Part shown: piece after piece, positions 1-8,767 of the stretch
Position numbering within the stretch: position 1 is the first letter of the stretch
Layout of the letters: each line of letters opens with the position of its first letter
Assembly: GCA_045632625.1 (NCBI GenBank)
Contig: JAZQWZ010000045.1
Span: 1 to 23,785 of the forward strand
DNA length: 23,785 nt
From: Scatosoma sp045632625
GTDB lineage: Bacteria > Bacillota > Clostridia > Christensenellales > Borkfalkiaceae
Direction of reading: 5' to 3'
Position numbers and translations under genes: made by a program
The notes under the pieces: generated by a model
What the model saw: only the letters and a program-made list of their open reading frames with translations
Database searches by the model: none
Told to the model about the DNA's origin: nothing

Positions 1-1140
1 TGCCACTCTATCCGTTTCTACACCGTCTTTATATACAACTAATTCGCCGACTTTTTGCCCTTTTTGAATAGGCGCACTCATTGTATAAAAACGTGTATCC
101 GTGCTAATCCCCGACTTTTCACCGCGTTTTTGAAATGCAGCGGCCGTTCTTTCAGGGCATACAGCAACCGTTTTTTCTTTGCCGTTTACAATAGGCGCGC
201 ATTGTTCAAGCGCCACGTTTGCCTCCGCAATCGGTGTCATTATATAATTCGCAAACGCATAGTCAAACATACCGCGCACATCGTCAAAACGATGTTGACT
301 TGTATCCGCGCCGATCACCACAGAAATTACGCGCAAACCGTTGCGTTTTGCCGTTGCAGCCAAACAAAATCCTGCTTGGTTTGTAAAACCAGTTTTGCCG
401 CCATCACACCCATCGTAAAAACGAATAAGCTTATTTGTATTTGTAATTTCCGTAAATCTACCTTTTGGATGGTTAAATTTATCCAGCCAAACATTTCCGA
501 ATTTATAATATTCCTCGTGTTTTAATAACTCTTTGAGCATAATGGCAACGTCCTTTGCGCAAGAATACTGCGGTTCTTTCGGTAACCCCGTACAATTAGC
601 GAACAACGTATCGTTAGCGCCAAGTGATTTCGCTCTTTCACACATACGATCGGTGAACGCTTCTTCGTTACCTGCAACGCGTTCGGCGATTGCAACACAA
701 CTATCGTTGGCGGAACAAACAACAATGCTTTTCAGCAATTCTCGCACGGGATATTTTGCATTTTTCTCTAAGAATACCTGCGAACCGCCCATCGATGCGG
801 CACGTTCACTAACGAAAATTTCTTCGTCAAGACTTAAATCGCCCGCGGAAATAGCATCAAACGCCAAAATTAGCGTCATAATTTTACACATACTTGCAAT
901 GGGTAAATGTTCTGTTTCATTTTGCGCAAGAATCACACTATTTGTTGTAAAATCCATTAAAAATGCCGATTTTCCGTGCGTTATTATGCCGTTAGGCATA
1001 TTCTTATCAATAGAAGCCGCTTGCACGTACGCCGTATTTACCTCTTGCGCATTTGTAAAATGAATTGCCCGTGAAAAACCCATTCCCATAATCACAGCCA
1101 AAGCTGCTGAACTTATCATATATTTTATACTTTTTTTCAA
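1..1140 (-). CDS. dacF: D-alanyl-D-alanine carboxypeptidase (DacF-type PBP5 family), C-terminus cut by window edge
   Basis: This is a penicillin-binding protein that removes the terminal D-Ala from peptidoglycan stem peptides outside the membrane; DacF paralogs act during spore cortex formation. 380 codons are open to the window edge with no stop. The three serine-transferase motifs are all present: SMCK (S83-K86, nucleophile Ser83), SAN (143-145) and KTG (249-251). Residues 1-31 form a lysine-started signal peptide. The start is read as TTG at 1140, because AAGGAGGG lies 6 bases upstream; the first ATG in frame (1119) has no ribosome binding site and would cut the signal peptide. The beta-rich PBP5 C-terminal domain begins before the edge. 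The gene follows spoIVB after 71 bases, which supports a sporulation role. The family is certain; the exact paralog (DacF versus DacA/DacB) is inferred from context. Confidence 0.92.
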   Translation of the reverse strand, partial: MKKSIKYMISSAALAVIMGMGFSRAIHFTNAQEVNTAYVQAASIDKNMPNGIITHGKSAFLMDFTTNSVILAQNETEHLPIASMCKIMTLILAFDAISAGDLSLDEEIFVSERAASMGGSQVFLEKNAKYPVRELLKSIVVCSANDSCVAIAERVAGNEEAFTDRMCERAKSLGANDTLFANCTGLPKEPQYSCAKDVAIMLKELLKHEEYYKFGNVWLDKFNHPKGRFTEITNTNKLIRFYDGCDGGKTGFTNQAGFCLAATAKRNGLRVISVVIGADTSQHRFDDVRGMFDYAFANYIMTPIAEANVALEQCAPIVNGKEKTVAVCPERTAAAFQKRGEKSGISTDTRFYTMSAPIQKGQKVGELVVYKDGVETDRVA

Positions 1141-1177
1141 ATTTACCCTCCTTTTTGCTTAACGAAATAAAACTACT

Positions 1178-1202
1178 CTATCACACATAATAGTTGTGTT
1201 AG
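1178..1202 (-). other. Imperfect dyad in the spoIVB-dacF gap (weak terminator or operator)
   Basis: On the minus strand, CTA-A-CACA and TGTG-A-TAG arms flank a 9-base centre, giving 3 + 4 pairs with one A/A mismatch. It begins about 10 bases after the spoIVB stop and is followed by the T-rich stretch AGTTTTATTT. It could be a weak terminator or a protein-binding dyad in front of dacF. No convincing sigma-A promoter is seen in this 71-base gap. Confidence 0.3.
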
Positions 1203-1211
1203 ACATAGCAT

Positions 1212-2228
1212 TTATTCTTGCATCATTTTTTGTATATCGATACCATAGCCACGCGTTGGATCATTGACAAAAACGTGTGTAACCGCCCCTATTAGTCTTC
1301 CATTCTGCATAATAGGACTTCCACTCATTCCCTGCACAATACCGCCTGTTTGCTCAATCAATGCATTATCCGTAATTTTGATTACATAGTTTTTATTTTC
1401 TCGGTTTCCTTTATCAATTTTGACAATTTCAATTTCATACTTTTGCGGTTGCAACCCATCAACCGTGGAATAAATATAGGCATTTCCAGGCATTACGTCT
1501 TCCGAATCGGCTACGCTTTGCATCAAATCATTTACTTGAAATTCCTTGCTAATACAACCAAAAATACCGCTTGCGCACAACTTATCCGCCACACCCAGAG
1601 TTTGATTGTTTAAAAACATTCCGCGAAGTTCTCCTGCTTTACCGCGAACGCCTTTGCTCACCCCAACAATACTGCACGCATAAACACTACCGTCAAAAAT
1701 AGTCAATTCTTGTTTATTTTCCCCAACAACAGCGTGTCCCAACGCACCAAAACGCCCGTTTTCCTTATTTATATAGGTAACCGTACCTATCCCCGAAACG
1801 CTGTCACGCGCTAAAATGCCTATTTTATAGCGACCTGTTGCTTTATCGCAGACGGACTTAATGCGTATGTGTAATGTTTCCGTATTACGCTGTATTTCAA
1901 GCTCCACTTCGTTTCCCTTTGATGCATTAATCAATTCGTTTAACTGCGCAATCGATTGCACAGCAACACTATTTACTTTTAAAATCTTATCACCAGCACG
2001 CAATCCCGCCCGTACTGCCGGCGAGGTTAAACCGTTTTCTGTTACCACTTCACACATACCGACAATTTGCGCGCCGTCAAATTTTAAAGTAAATCCTGCG
2101 GACATTCCGCCTACATAAACAATATTCGTCGCCGCATTCACCTCAAAATTAACAGGCGTATAAATTACCCCCATCGCAAATACGCCAACTGAAAGCGCAT
2201 TAAAAATAAAAAAACTCAATTTGCGCAT
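1212..2228 (-). CDS. spoIVB: SpoIVB serine peptidase (S55 family), stage IV sporulation
   Basis: SpoIVB is secreted from the forespore into the intermembrane space, where it triggers pro-sigma-K processing in the mother cell. The protein is 338 residues. It has an N-terminal membrane anchor/signal (about residues 5-25), a PDZ domain (about 47-125) and an S55 peptidase domain. The catalytic pair is visible: His165 in GALGHAV and Ser302 in QGMSGSP. The conserved end (DPTRGYGIDI) is also present. The start chosen is ATG 2228, where GGAGG lies 5 bases upstream; an in-frame extension to 2267 has no ribosome binding site and adds a non-homologous stretch. It follows recN as in Bacillus and clostridia, but the next gene is dacF rather than spo0A. 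Family and function are secure. Confidence 0.96.
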   Translation of the reverse strand: MRKLSFFIFNALSVGVFAMGVIYTPVNFEVNAATNIVYVGGMSAGFTLKFDGAQIVGMCEVVTENGLTSPAVRAGLRAGDKILKVNSVAVQSIAQLNELINASKGNEVELEIQRNTETLHIRIKSVCDKATGRYKIGILARDSVSGIGTVTYINKENGRFGALGHAVVGENKQELTIFDGSVYACSIVGVSKGVRGKAGELRGMFLNNQTLGVADKLCASGIFGCISKEFQVNDLMQSVADSEDVMPGNAYIYSTVDGLQPQKYEIEIVKIDKGNRENKNYVIKITDNALIEQTGGIVQGMSGSPIMQNGRLIGAVTHVFVNDPTRGYGIDIQKMMQE

Positions 2229-2246
2229 AATTTCCTCCGTTAAAGG

Positions 2247-2276
2247 CAGTTTGCGTAAATTGAGCAATTTTATTCC
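2247..2276 (-). promoter_or_regulatory. Candidate forespore (sigma-G/sigma-F-like) promoter for spoIVB
   Basis: The 81-base recN-spoIVB gap holds GGAATA (2276-2271), a 17-base spacer, then CAAACTG (2253-2247). This resembles the sigma-G pattern (GNATA, then CATNNTA) with two -10 mismatches. A start about 7 bases downstream would leave a short leader carrying the spoIVB ribosome binding site. B. subtilis spoIVB is transcribed in the forespore, so a promoter here is expected, but the match is only moderate. Confidence 0.28.
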
Positions 2277-2309
2277 GAAAAGCTATTCAATTATTAAAAT
2301 AAAAAACTA

Positions 2310-4007
2310 TTAAATGGCGTTTTTAAACTCACAGGCTTGATTTACAAGCTCTTGCGCATGCTTTAAGGCAAAATCATTAGCCTCATCGCCACCTAGCAAC
2401 CGCACCAGTTCTATCAAACGGGCGTTTTCGTCAAGTTTTTCAATGTGCGTCAACGTTTTTCCATTGTTTTCCGTCTTTTCAATTAAAAACGAACTATCGC
2501 TCATACAAGCAATTTGTGCAAGATGCGATACCGCTATGATTTGCGTACTCTTGGCAATTTTTGCTAATTTCTCACCAACAACTTTTGCCGTTTTTCCGCT
2601 GATACCCGCGTCGATTTCATCAAAAATATAAGTAACAATACCATTTAAGCCAGACAGGCGTGTTTTTACAGCTAACATAAATCGGCTCATTTCACCGCCA
2701 CTAATAATTTTTCCAAGCGGTTTTACCGGCTCGCCTGCATTCGCGGAAAATAAGAACGTTACGCCGTCTAATCCATTTTGTGTAGCATGCTCGGCGTCTT
2801 GCTCCGAATATGCAGTAAAATCAATGGTAAATTGCGGTTGCGCCATATTTAGCGTACGTAATTCTTCCACGATTTGCTCGGCAAAGCTTACAGCCGTATC
2901 CTTACGCAATTTCGTGATACGCTTACAAATGGCATAAATCTCTTTTACAATTTTAACACGTTGTTCCATTAACGCTGTGTATTGCCCTGCACAATCTTGC
3001 AACAAATCGTGCTCGGCTTGTATCTTTTGTAAATATTCGTCAATCGCTTGTTTATTCGTGCCATATTTGCGTTTTAAGGAGCGAATAACATCCAAGCGCG
3101 CTTCTATTTCCGCTGCTTCATTTTCGTCAAAATACAGCTCGTTTCCCGCATCCGAAAGCGACTCGCTGACGTCTTCAAGCTCCGCTTGTAAATTTTCTAA
3201 ACGCTCTAATAACGATACGTAACCATCATCATATTTTACGATAGGAGTAATTGCGCGAACCGCAACGTTCAATCCATCTAAAACCCCCACGTCGCCCGAC
3301 AAAACGTTTGTCGCTTCCTGCAAACCATTGATAATTTTCTCTAAATGCATCATTTTATCACGACGATTGACAAGCTCTTCTTCTTCGCCGTCTTTTAAAT
3401 CCACGGATACAATTTCTTCAATTTGATAGGCAAGCAGTTCCAAACGTCTTGCTCTTTCCGTTTCATCACCGCCTAAAAGCGCTATTTTTTCATCAATGGC
3501 ATGTTTTTCTTTTAATGCATTTTGCAATGCTTGCTTTTCTTTTACAAGCGGTTGTCCAACAACCGTGTCCAACATTTTCAACTGATTGCTTTCTTTTAAT
3601 AAGTAAAAATGCTCGCTTTGACCATGCACGTCCACTAAACTGTCCGTAACTTGTCTAAGCATAGAAGCCGTAACGCTACAACCGTTGACTTTAATGCTAT
3701 TTTTACCCATCTCTGAAAAACGGCGCGAAATGATAATCTCTCCATCGCTATCAATATCCAAATCATGCAACGTTTGCACAGCCTTAGACGATTCGTCTAC
3801 GAAAAATTCTGCCTTTACCATACATTCCGTTTCCCCATAGCGAATCATAGACCTATCCGCTTTTGCGCCCAACACAAAATTGACGGAATCCAGAATCACC
3901 GATTTACCTGCCCCCGTCTCCCCTGAAAGCACGTTAAGTCCGCTATCAAAAGATATTTCCGCCTGTTCAATTAAAGCTACGTTTTTGATGGTAAGCTTTG
4001 CTAACAT
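2310..4007 (-). CDS. recN: DNA repair protein RecN (SMC-like ATPase)
   Basis: RecN is a cytoplasmic SMC-like ATPase recruited early to double-strand breaks. The protein has 565 residues, normal for the family. Visible motifs are Walker A GETGAGKS (29-36), the Q-loop region VDVHGQSEH (125-133), a long central segment rich in Glu, Lys and Leu that should form the antiparallel coiled coil (about 150-390), the ABC signature ISGGEMSRF (435-443), Walker B TYIFDEID (459-466) and the switch histidine in VSHLAQ. AGGAAAAG precedes ATG 4007. The neighbours argR (20-base gap) and spoIVB match the common argR-recN-spoIVB order. Confidence 0.98.
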   Translation of the reverse strand: MLAKLTIKNVALIEQAEISFDSGLNVLSGETGAGKSVILDSVNFVLGAKADRSMIRYGETECMVKAEFFVDESSKAVQTLHDLDIDSDGEIIISRRFSEMGKNSIKVNGCSVTASMLRQVTDSLVDVHGQSEHFYLLKESNQLKMLDTVVGQPLVKEKQALQNALKEKHAIDEKIALLGGDETERARRLELLAYQIEEIVSVDLKDGEEEELVNRRDKMMHLEKIINGLQEATNVLSGDVGVLDGLNVAVRAITPIVKYDDGYVSLLERLENLQAELEDVSESLSDAGNELYFDENEAAEIEARLDVIRSLKRKYGTNKQAIDEYLQKIQAEHDLLQDCAGQYTALMEQRVKIVKEIYAICKRITKLRKDTAVSFAEQIVEELRTLNMAQPQFTIDFTAYSEQDAEHATQNGLDGVTFLFSANAGEPVKPLGKIISGGEMSRFMLAVKTRLSGLNGIVTYIFDEIDAGISGKTAKVVGEKLAKIAKSTQIIAVSHLAQIACMSDSSFLIEKTENNGKTLTHIEKLDENARLIELVRLLGGDEANDFALKHAQELVNQACEFKNAI

Positions 4008-4027
4008 ATTCTTTTCCTATTTTACGT

Positions 4028-4480
4028 TTAATTGAGAAATTCGTTAATTTTCGTTACTACTTTTTGTGCTGATTCATCACTTTCGCAAACGATAAGAAGT
4101 GTATCGTCGCCTGCTACTGAACCAACAATTTCTTGATAATTTAATTGATCGACAACCGCACCTGCATTCGCCGCATTACCAGCCAACGTACGAATAACCA
4201 CCATATTTTTCGCCGATTTTATGGATACCATACAATCGCGGAACAAGCTGCGCATTTTCGGGGATATTTCCGATACGGTGCGATTCATATACGCATACCG
4301 ATATTTCTTTTCAATACCTGCAACTTTAAACAAATGCAAATCACGAATATCTCTCGAAATCGTCGCTTGCGTCACCAAAAGGTCCATTGCTTGCAATTCC
4401 TGACAAAGCTCTTCCTGTGTCTCAATTTCTTTGCGTGATATAATCTCTAAAATTTTAGCATGTCTTGCCGATCGCAACAT
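4028..4480 (-). CDS. argR: Arginine repressor ArgR/AhrC
   Basis: ArgR is a hexameric arginine-responsive DNA-binding regulator that represses arginine synthesis and often activates catabolism. The protein has 150 residues with the standard two-domain plan: an N-terminal winged helix (about 5-70, including TQATISRDIRDL) and a C-terminal oligomerisation/arginine-binding domain (about 80-150) with the GDDT motif that contacts arginine. Two ATGs compete. At 4486 the GAAGGGAG ribosome site would sit one base from the codon; at 4480 it is 7 bases away, so 4480 is preferred. It lies 26 bases after nadK and 20 before recN, a standard clostridial arrangement. No arginine gene is in the window, so the targets are elsewhere. 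Confidence 0.95.
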   Translation of the reverse strand: MLRSARHAKILEIISRKEIETQEELCQELQAMDLLVTQATISRDIRDLHLFKVAGIEKKYRYAYMNRTVSEISPKMRSLFRDCMVSIKSAKNMVVIRTLAGNAANAGAVVDQLNYQEIVGSVAGDDTLLIVCESDESAQKVVTKINEFLN

Positions 4481-4506
4481 AATCATTCTCCCTTCTTACT
4501 TAGCTA

Positions 4507-5313
4507 TTATTCGTTCAACTTCGTTTTTACTTTTGTAAAGAAATCGGAATTCTCTTTCACAAGAAAATCCGCTGTAAACGGTGCCTTTTTTACAAAGATA
4601 GTAGCAGTTTCCGGCAAAGAAGTAACCGTTAATCCGTCCACAGTTACAACCGCCCTGCCTTTTTCCACTTGCAAAGCCACCTCTTCTTCATTTGAAAAAA
4701 CAATCGGGCGAGCACGCATAGAGAACGCACAAATAGGCGTAAGCATAAACACGGGTACTTCCGGCGTTAAAATCGCCCCGCCTGCTGACAAGGAATACGC
4801 TGTAGAACCAGTCGGCGTGCAAATCAAAGCTCCGTCACCGGCAATTGTATAAGCACCTTCGTGTGTATGCGCATTGATTTTAAGCAACTGTGTTTGCTTT
4901 TCATGTGTATAGCCACAATCGCGTTGCATAGCCACTTCATTTAAGGCGTAATAAGTTTTACCACCAACTTCTACCTGTAATAAGCTGCGTTTAACAACAC
5001 GACAAAGCCCTTTTTCAAACTGAGCTAATATTGTCGCAAGCCCTTGTTTTTCGTCCTTTTCAAACTCCGTCAAAAAACCGAGCGAGCCATAGTTTACGCC
5101 AACGATTTTTACCCCATTTTGCGCCGAAGTTAATGCCGCGTGCAAAATCGCACCGTCACCGCCAAGCACAACTACTACGTCTACACCGGCTATATCTTGC
5201 GGACTTTCAAACTCAACAGCTTGATAACCAAGCGATTGCACGTATGTAACAACTTCGTGAATAATGTTTTCGTATTTAATTTTTGCTTTCGTTCCAAGTA
5301 CGCCAACTTTCAT
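4507..5313 (-). CDS. nadK: NAD kinase
   Basis: NadK phosphorylates NAD to NADP in the cytoplasm. The protein is 268 residues, usual length. The diagnostic GGDG motif is at 51-54, preceded by a hydrophobic strand; the substrate-binding NE pair is N125-E126, and the glycine-rich CTPTGSTAYSLSAGG segment spans about 165-179. The family motif normally read as NxGxLGFLTE is present as NYGSLGFLTE. AGGAG lies 6-7 bases before ATG 5313. It sits between tlyA (18-base gap) and argR, the typical clostridial order, which points to co-transcription. Confidence 0.97.
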   Translation of the reverse strand: MKVGVLGTKAKIKYENIIHEVVTYVQSLGYQAVEFESPQDIAGVDVVVVLGGDGAILHAALTSAQNGVKIVGVNYGSLGFLTEFEKDEKQGLATILAQFEKGLCRVVKRSLLQVEVGGKTYYALNEVAMQRDCGYTHEKQTQLLKINAHTHEGAYTIAGDGALICTPTGSTAYSLSAGGAILTPEVPVFMLTPICAFSMRARPIVFSNEEEVALQVEKGRAVVTVDGLTVTSLPETATIFVKKAPFTADFLVKENSDFFTKVKTKLNE

Positions 5314-5331
5314 GAGTTACTCCTAAAATAA

Positions 5332-6123
5332 TCACTTGCTTTCACTGTTATTTTCGCTTTTTAAAAGCAATCGAACGGTATCCAAAATTTGTTTTTTAGA
5401 TGCTGCGCCCTTTTTCTCGGGCGACAGCCACACAACGTATTCCACGTTTTTCCCTTTTCGAATGGGGGCATTGACAATGGCACGTGGATACAACGCATTT
5501 TCTTCCGCATAACCGCACACTTTATCCACAATATCTGCATGAGCAAACGTATGCACGATTCCGCTTTTACCGATATTCTTCTTTTCGCACTCAAATTGCG
5601 GCTTTATCAAAGCAAAAACATCGCCTTGTCCATCAAGTATCTTGGAAATCGTTGGAAAAATCAAGCGCAAGGATATAAAGCTTACGTCTGCAACAACACC
5701 GTCTATCTTTTCAGGAAAATCCGCGTCTGTTAAATAGCGTGCGTTTGTATTTTCCATACGAACAACGCGTTCGTCGTTGTACAAACTTTCATGCAACAAA
5801 CTTTCGCCTACGTCTACGGTATATACCTTTTTCGCGCCATTTTGCAATAAGCAATCGGTAAAGCCGCCCGTACTTGCGCCCAAATCAGCAAAAACCTTGC
5901 CATTACAATCATAAGCAAACGTTTTAATTGCGCGCTGTAATTTATAACCACCGTTGGAAACAAACTGTTCTTCCGCTTGCAACACTATAATATCGTCTTG
6001 CTCCGAAACTTCGTCTTTGGTTCGCACCGTTTTACCGTTGACAAGCACCAAGCCCTTTTCAATCGCTTCTGCGGCTTTTGTTCGCGAACCGAAGCGCTCC
6101 GCTAAAAACTTATCCGCTCTCAT
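5332..6123 (-). CDS. tlyA: TlyA family 23S/16S rRNA 2'-O-methyltransferase (hemolysin A family)
   Basis: TlyA-type proteins join an S4 RNA-binding domain to an FtsJ/RrmJ methyltransferase and methylate rRNA riboses using SAM. This 263-residue protein has S4 at about 1-60, the SAM-binding ADLGASTGGFTDCLL at 79-93, and the K-D-K-E catalytic set: Lys61 (GGYKLQRA), Asp146 (ADVSFIS), Lys174 (LIKPQFE) and Glu178. The start is placed at ATG 6123, which overlaps the dxs stop as ATGA, implying translational coupling. A GTG 9 bases upstream is possible but has no ribosome site. Fold and family are clear; the rRNA target (dual 16S/23S or 23S only) cannot be told. Confidence 0.95.
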   Translation of the reverse strand: MRADKFLAERFGSRTKAAEAIEKGLVLVNGKTVRTKDEVSEQDDIIVLQAEEQFVSNGGYKLQRAIKTFAYDCNGKVFADLGASTGGFTDCLLQNGAKKVYTVDVGESLLHESLYNDERVVRMENTNARYLTDADFPEKIDGVVADVSFISLRLIFPTISKILDGQGDVFALIKPQFECEKKNIGKSGIVHTFAHADIVDKVCGYAEENALYPRAIVNAPIRKGKNVEYVVWLSPEKKGAASKKQILDTVRLLLKSENNSESK

Positions 6124-7856
6124 AATAAACACTTATCGATATATTCTTGAATTTCCAACATATTCACGCCGTATTGCTCTTGCAATTCTCCGACCTTTCC
6201 ATGCGGAATAAATATATCTTTATAGGCAAAATTCTTTACGCTGCATTGCTTTTTCAACCGCAAAATTTCACCGCCGATCATCAACCCCAAACCGCCTAAA
6301 TAAGCGTTGTCTTCTATCGTAATTACGTGTTTAGACTGCAAATTTGTAAGCAAATCCATATCCAACGGCTTCACAAAACGCGCATTTACTAAATCAAAAG
6401 CTTTGCCTTGCTTTTGTAAGCTTTGTAAGACTTGCATCGCCATCGTTAAACAGCGTTCCCCTGCCGCGATAACGGTTACGGGCGCATCATTTTCCGCGTT
6501 TACCTTGTGTAAATACTCCCATTTACCAACTTGTAACGCTGTATCCATTTCGCCAAGTTGCGCGCGGCCAGCTCTTGGATAGCGAATAGCCAACGGATGC
6601 ATATACGTTGCACTCATTTTCAGCATTTGCTTAAATTCGGCAATATTTTTCGGCACAGCTATCGTCAAATTAGGAATTAATGAAAGATACGACAAATCGA
6701 ATACCCCTTGATGCGTTTCCCCATCAGGGCCGGAAATACCTGCACGGTCAATACAAAACGTTACAGGCATATCTTGCGCGCATACGTCGTGGATGATTTC
6801 GTCAAAAGCTCGTTGTAAAAATGTTGAATAGATAGCATAATACGGTTTCAAACCGCCCGCTGCCATGGACGCACATAAAACCGCCGCATTTTCTTCGCAT
6901 ATCCCAACGTCAAAAGCCCGTTCGGGATACGCTTCAAAAAATTTAGCAAGCCCTAACGCTTCTTTCATCGCCGCGGATACCACAGCAATTTTATCGTTGT
7001 TTTTCGCTAATTCACAAAGTGTTTCCCCAAGCGCCTCCGAATATTCCGTATCTTTTGCGCCCCCCGTTGGAGAAACTCCGTGCGTGCCCGTGGGATCTTC
7101 TTCGGAAAATTCATAGCCTTTGCCTTTACGAGTAGCAATATGCAATAATACCGAACCGTTTTTCAAAAGGTGCTTTGCCTGCAAAAGCGCTGTTTGCATC
7201 TCTTCTACATCATTTCCGTCCCTTACGCCTAAATATTGCAATCCAAATTGTTGTAAAAGCTGTACGTTATCGGATTTTTGCTTGTTTTTTAAATCAAATA
7301 GTATGTCATGCATACCACCCACCGTAGGCGATATAGACATATCGTTATCATTCAAGATAATAAGTATGTTGGTTTGCATGATTTTCAAGCTACATAAAGC
7401 TTCATAAACAAGCCCGTTATTAAACGAGCCGTCCCCGATATACGCAATTACCGTATGGTCTTGCTTTTGTAAATCACGCGCTTTTGCAAGCCCTATCGCC
7501 GCAGAAATAGACGTGCCTGCGTGTCCTGTATCGTAACTATCGTAAACGCTTTCCTCGCGCTTAGGGAAGCCGGAAATGCCGCCCGCCTTTCTAAGCGTGG
7601 AAAATCTATCGGCGCGACCGCTAAGCAATTTATAGGCATAACATTGATGCCCTACGTCGAAAACAATTTTATCTTTTGGAAAATCAAACACACGAAACAG
7701 CGCAACAGTTGACTCGATCGCCCCTAAATTAGACGATAAATGCCCCCCGCATTGCATCACAGTGTCGTATATCGTTGTACGCAACTCTTCACACAAATGC
7801 AACGTTTCTTGCTTTGTCAATGATTGAATTTGTTGCGGTGTAATCGTTTTCAGCAT
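6120..7856 (-). CDS. dxs: 1-deoxy-D-xylulose-5-phosphate synthase, shortened variant
   Basis: Dxs condenses pyruvate and glyceraldehyde-3-phosphate, the first step of the MEP isoprenoid route, with thiamine diphosphate. At 578 residues it is about 40 shorter than E. coli Dxs. Core residues are present: GGHLSSNLG (37-45), DVGHQ (67-71), GHAGTSIS (111-118), the thiamine diphosphate motif GDG (141-143) to N169, catalytic Glu321, DRAG (370-373) and DGETHQG with His382. Oddities are that the segment after MSISPTVGG is about 30 residues shorter than in E. coli (the mobile spoon/fork region), the usual EQHA around the catalytic Glu reads EENA, and the usual DGHD reads DGND. GGGGAAAG precedes ATG 7856. 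It is flanked by ispA (24-base gap) and overlaps tlyA by 4. Dxs is the best call; altered kinetics are possible. Confidence 0.92.
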   Translation of the reverse strand: MLKTITPQQIQSLTKQETLHLCEELRTTIYDTVMQCGGHLSSNLGAIESTVALFRVFDFPKDKIVFDVGHQCYAYKLLSGRADRFSTLRKAGGISGFPKREESVYDSYDTGHAGTSISAAIGLAKARDLQKQDHTVIAYIGDGSFNNGLVYEALCSLKIMQTNILIILNDNDMSISPTVGGMHDILFDLKNKQKSDNVQLLQQFGLQYLGVRDGNDVEEMQTALLQAKHLLKNGSVLLHIATRKGKGYEFSEEDPTGTHGVSPTGGAKDTEYSEALGETLCELAKNNDKIAVVSAAMKEALGLAKFFEAYPERAFDVGICEENAAVLCASMAAGGLKPYYAIYSTFLQRAFDEIIHDVCAQDMPVTFCIDRAGISGPDGETHQGVFDLSYLSLIPNLTIAVPKNIAEFKQMLKMSATYMHPLAIRYPRAGRAQLGEMDTALQVGKWEYLHKVNAENDAPVTVIAAGERCLTMAMQVLQSLQKQGKAFDLVNARFVKPLDMDLLTNLQSKHVITIEDNAYLGGLGLMIGGEILRLKKQCSVKNFAYKDIFIPHGKVGELQEQYGVNMLEIQEYIDKCLL

Positions 7857-7880
7857 TTTCTTTCCCCAAATCTCATTTTA

Positions 7881-8762
7881 TTAAGAACATCTTACGCGCA
7901 CGTAATCAATTAAGGCGTGCAGAAACTCTACGTTTCCGTCAACGCCGTCAAGCAGCGCGTGACAATCCGCCGCACACATATCCGCACGCAGTTTTGCGCC
8001 ATCTAAACCGTACAAACGCACGCAAGTCAATTTATTTACGGACGCATCTTTTCCAAGCGATTTACCAACTTTATCAAAATCGCCCGTCACGTCTAAAATA
8101 TCATCCGTCATTTGGAAAAGCTTACCCAGCTGTTTTCCAAAACGTTCCAAAGCTAAATACCACTTATTGCCCGATAAAATACTCGCAATGACAATGGGCG
8201 CCAAAAGCAGCTTTCCCGTTTTTTGTTCGTCAATGTAATGCAAATCACCCTCGGTTACTTCTTGATTTGTATTTTCAAAAAGCAAATCCGCCGATTGCCC
8301 CGCAAGCATACCGTAAATCCCAGCACATTCGTTCAAAAATTGCGATGCAAGCACGTATTTTTCGCCTTTCATACACTCTTGCATGCACACAAAGTAGGCT
8401 TGATTTAGCAATGCGTCCCCTGCTAAAATAGCATTCGCCTCTCCAAAAACTTTGTGGTTAGACGGCTTTCCGCGACGAAAATCGTCATTATCCATAGCAG
8501 GTAAATCATCGTGAATAAGCGAATAGCAATGAATCATTTCAATCGCTAATGCAAACGGCAAAATATCCGTTTTATCCACCCCCAACACATCCGCGCTAGC
8601 AAGCGCCAAAACAGGGCGCACACGTTTTCCACCGTTCAATAAGCTATATTTCATGCTTTCAGCTAACACATCCGGATTGGTTTTTAATTTATCCGTATAC
8701 GTTTTCAAATAACTTTCAAACTCAAAAACATATTCTTGATATTTTACGTTAAAATCCGTCAA
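7881..8762 (-). CDS. ispA: Polyprenyl (farnesyl/geranyl) diphosphate synthase IspA
   Basis: IspA is a trans-prenyltransferase that elongates DMAPP with IPP to geranyl/farnesyl diphosphate, precursors of undecaprenyl and quinone chains. Both aspartate-rich magnesium sites are visible: HDDLPAMDND (Asp85, Asp86) and DDILD (220-224). KKxR-type GGKRVRP at 44-50 binds the pyrophosphate. The protein has 293 residues with a TTG start at 8762, 8 bases after AAGGAG, which itself lies in the last codons of folD. The alternative is GTG 8771, giving a 4-base GTGA overlap with the folD stop but no ribosome site of its own. It lies directly between folD and dxs; the xseA-xseB pair usually found here is missing. 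Confidence 0.95.
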   Translation of the reverse strand: MTDFNVKYQEYVFEFESYLKTYTDKLKTNPDVLAESMKYSLLNGGKRVRPVLALASADVLGVDKTDILPFALAIEMIHCYSLIHDDLPAMDNDDFRRGKPSNHKVFGEANAILAGDALLNQAYFVCMQECMKGEKYVLASQFLNECAGIYGMLAGQSADLLFENTNQEVTEGDLHYIDEQKTGKLLLAPIVIASILSGNKWYLALERFGKQLGKLFQMTDDILDVTGDFDKVGKSLGKDASVNKLTCVRLYGLDGAKLRADMCAADCHALLDGVDGNVEFLHALIDYVRVRCS

Positions 8763-8767
8763 AATAC

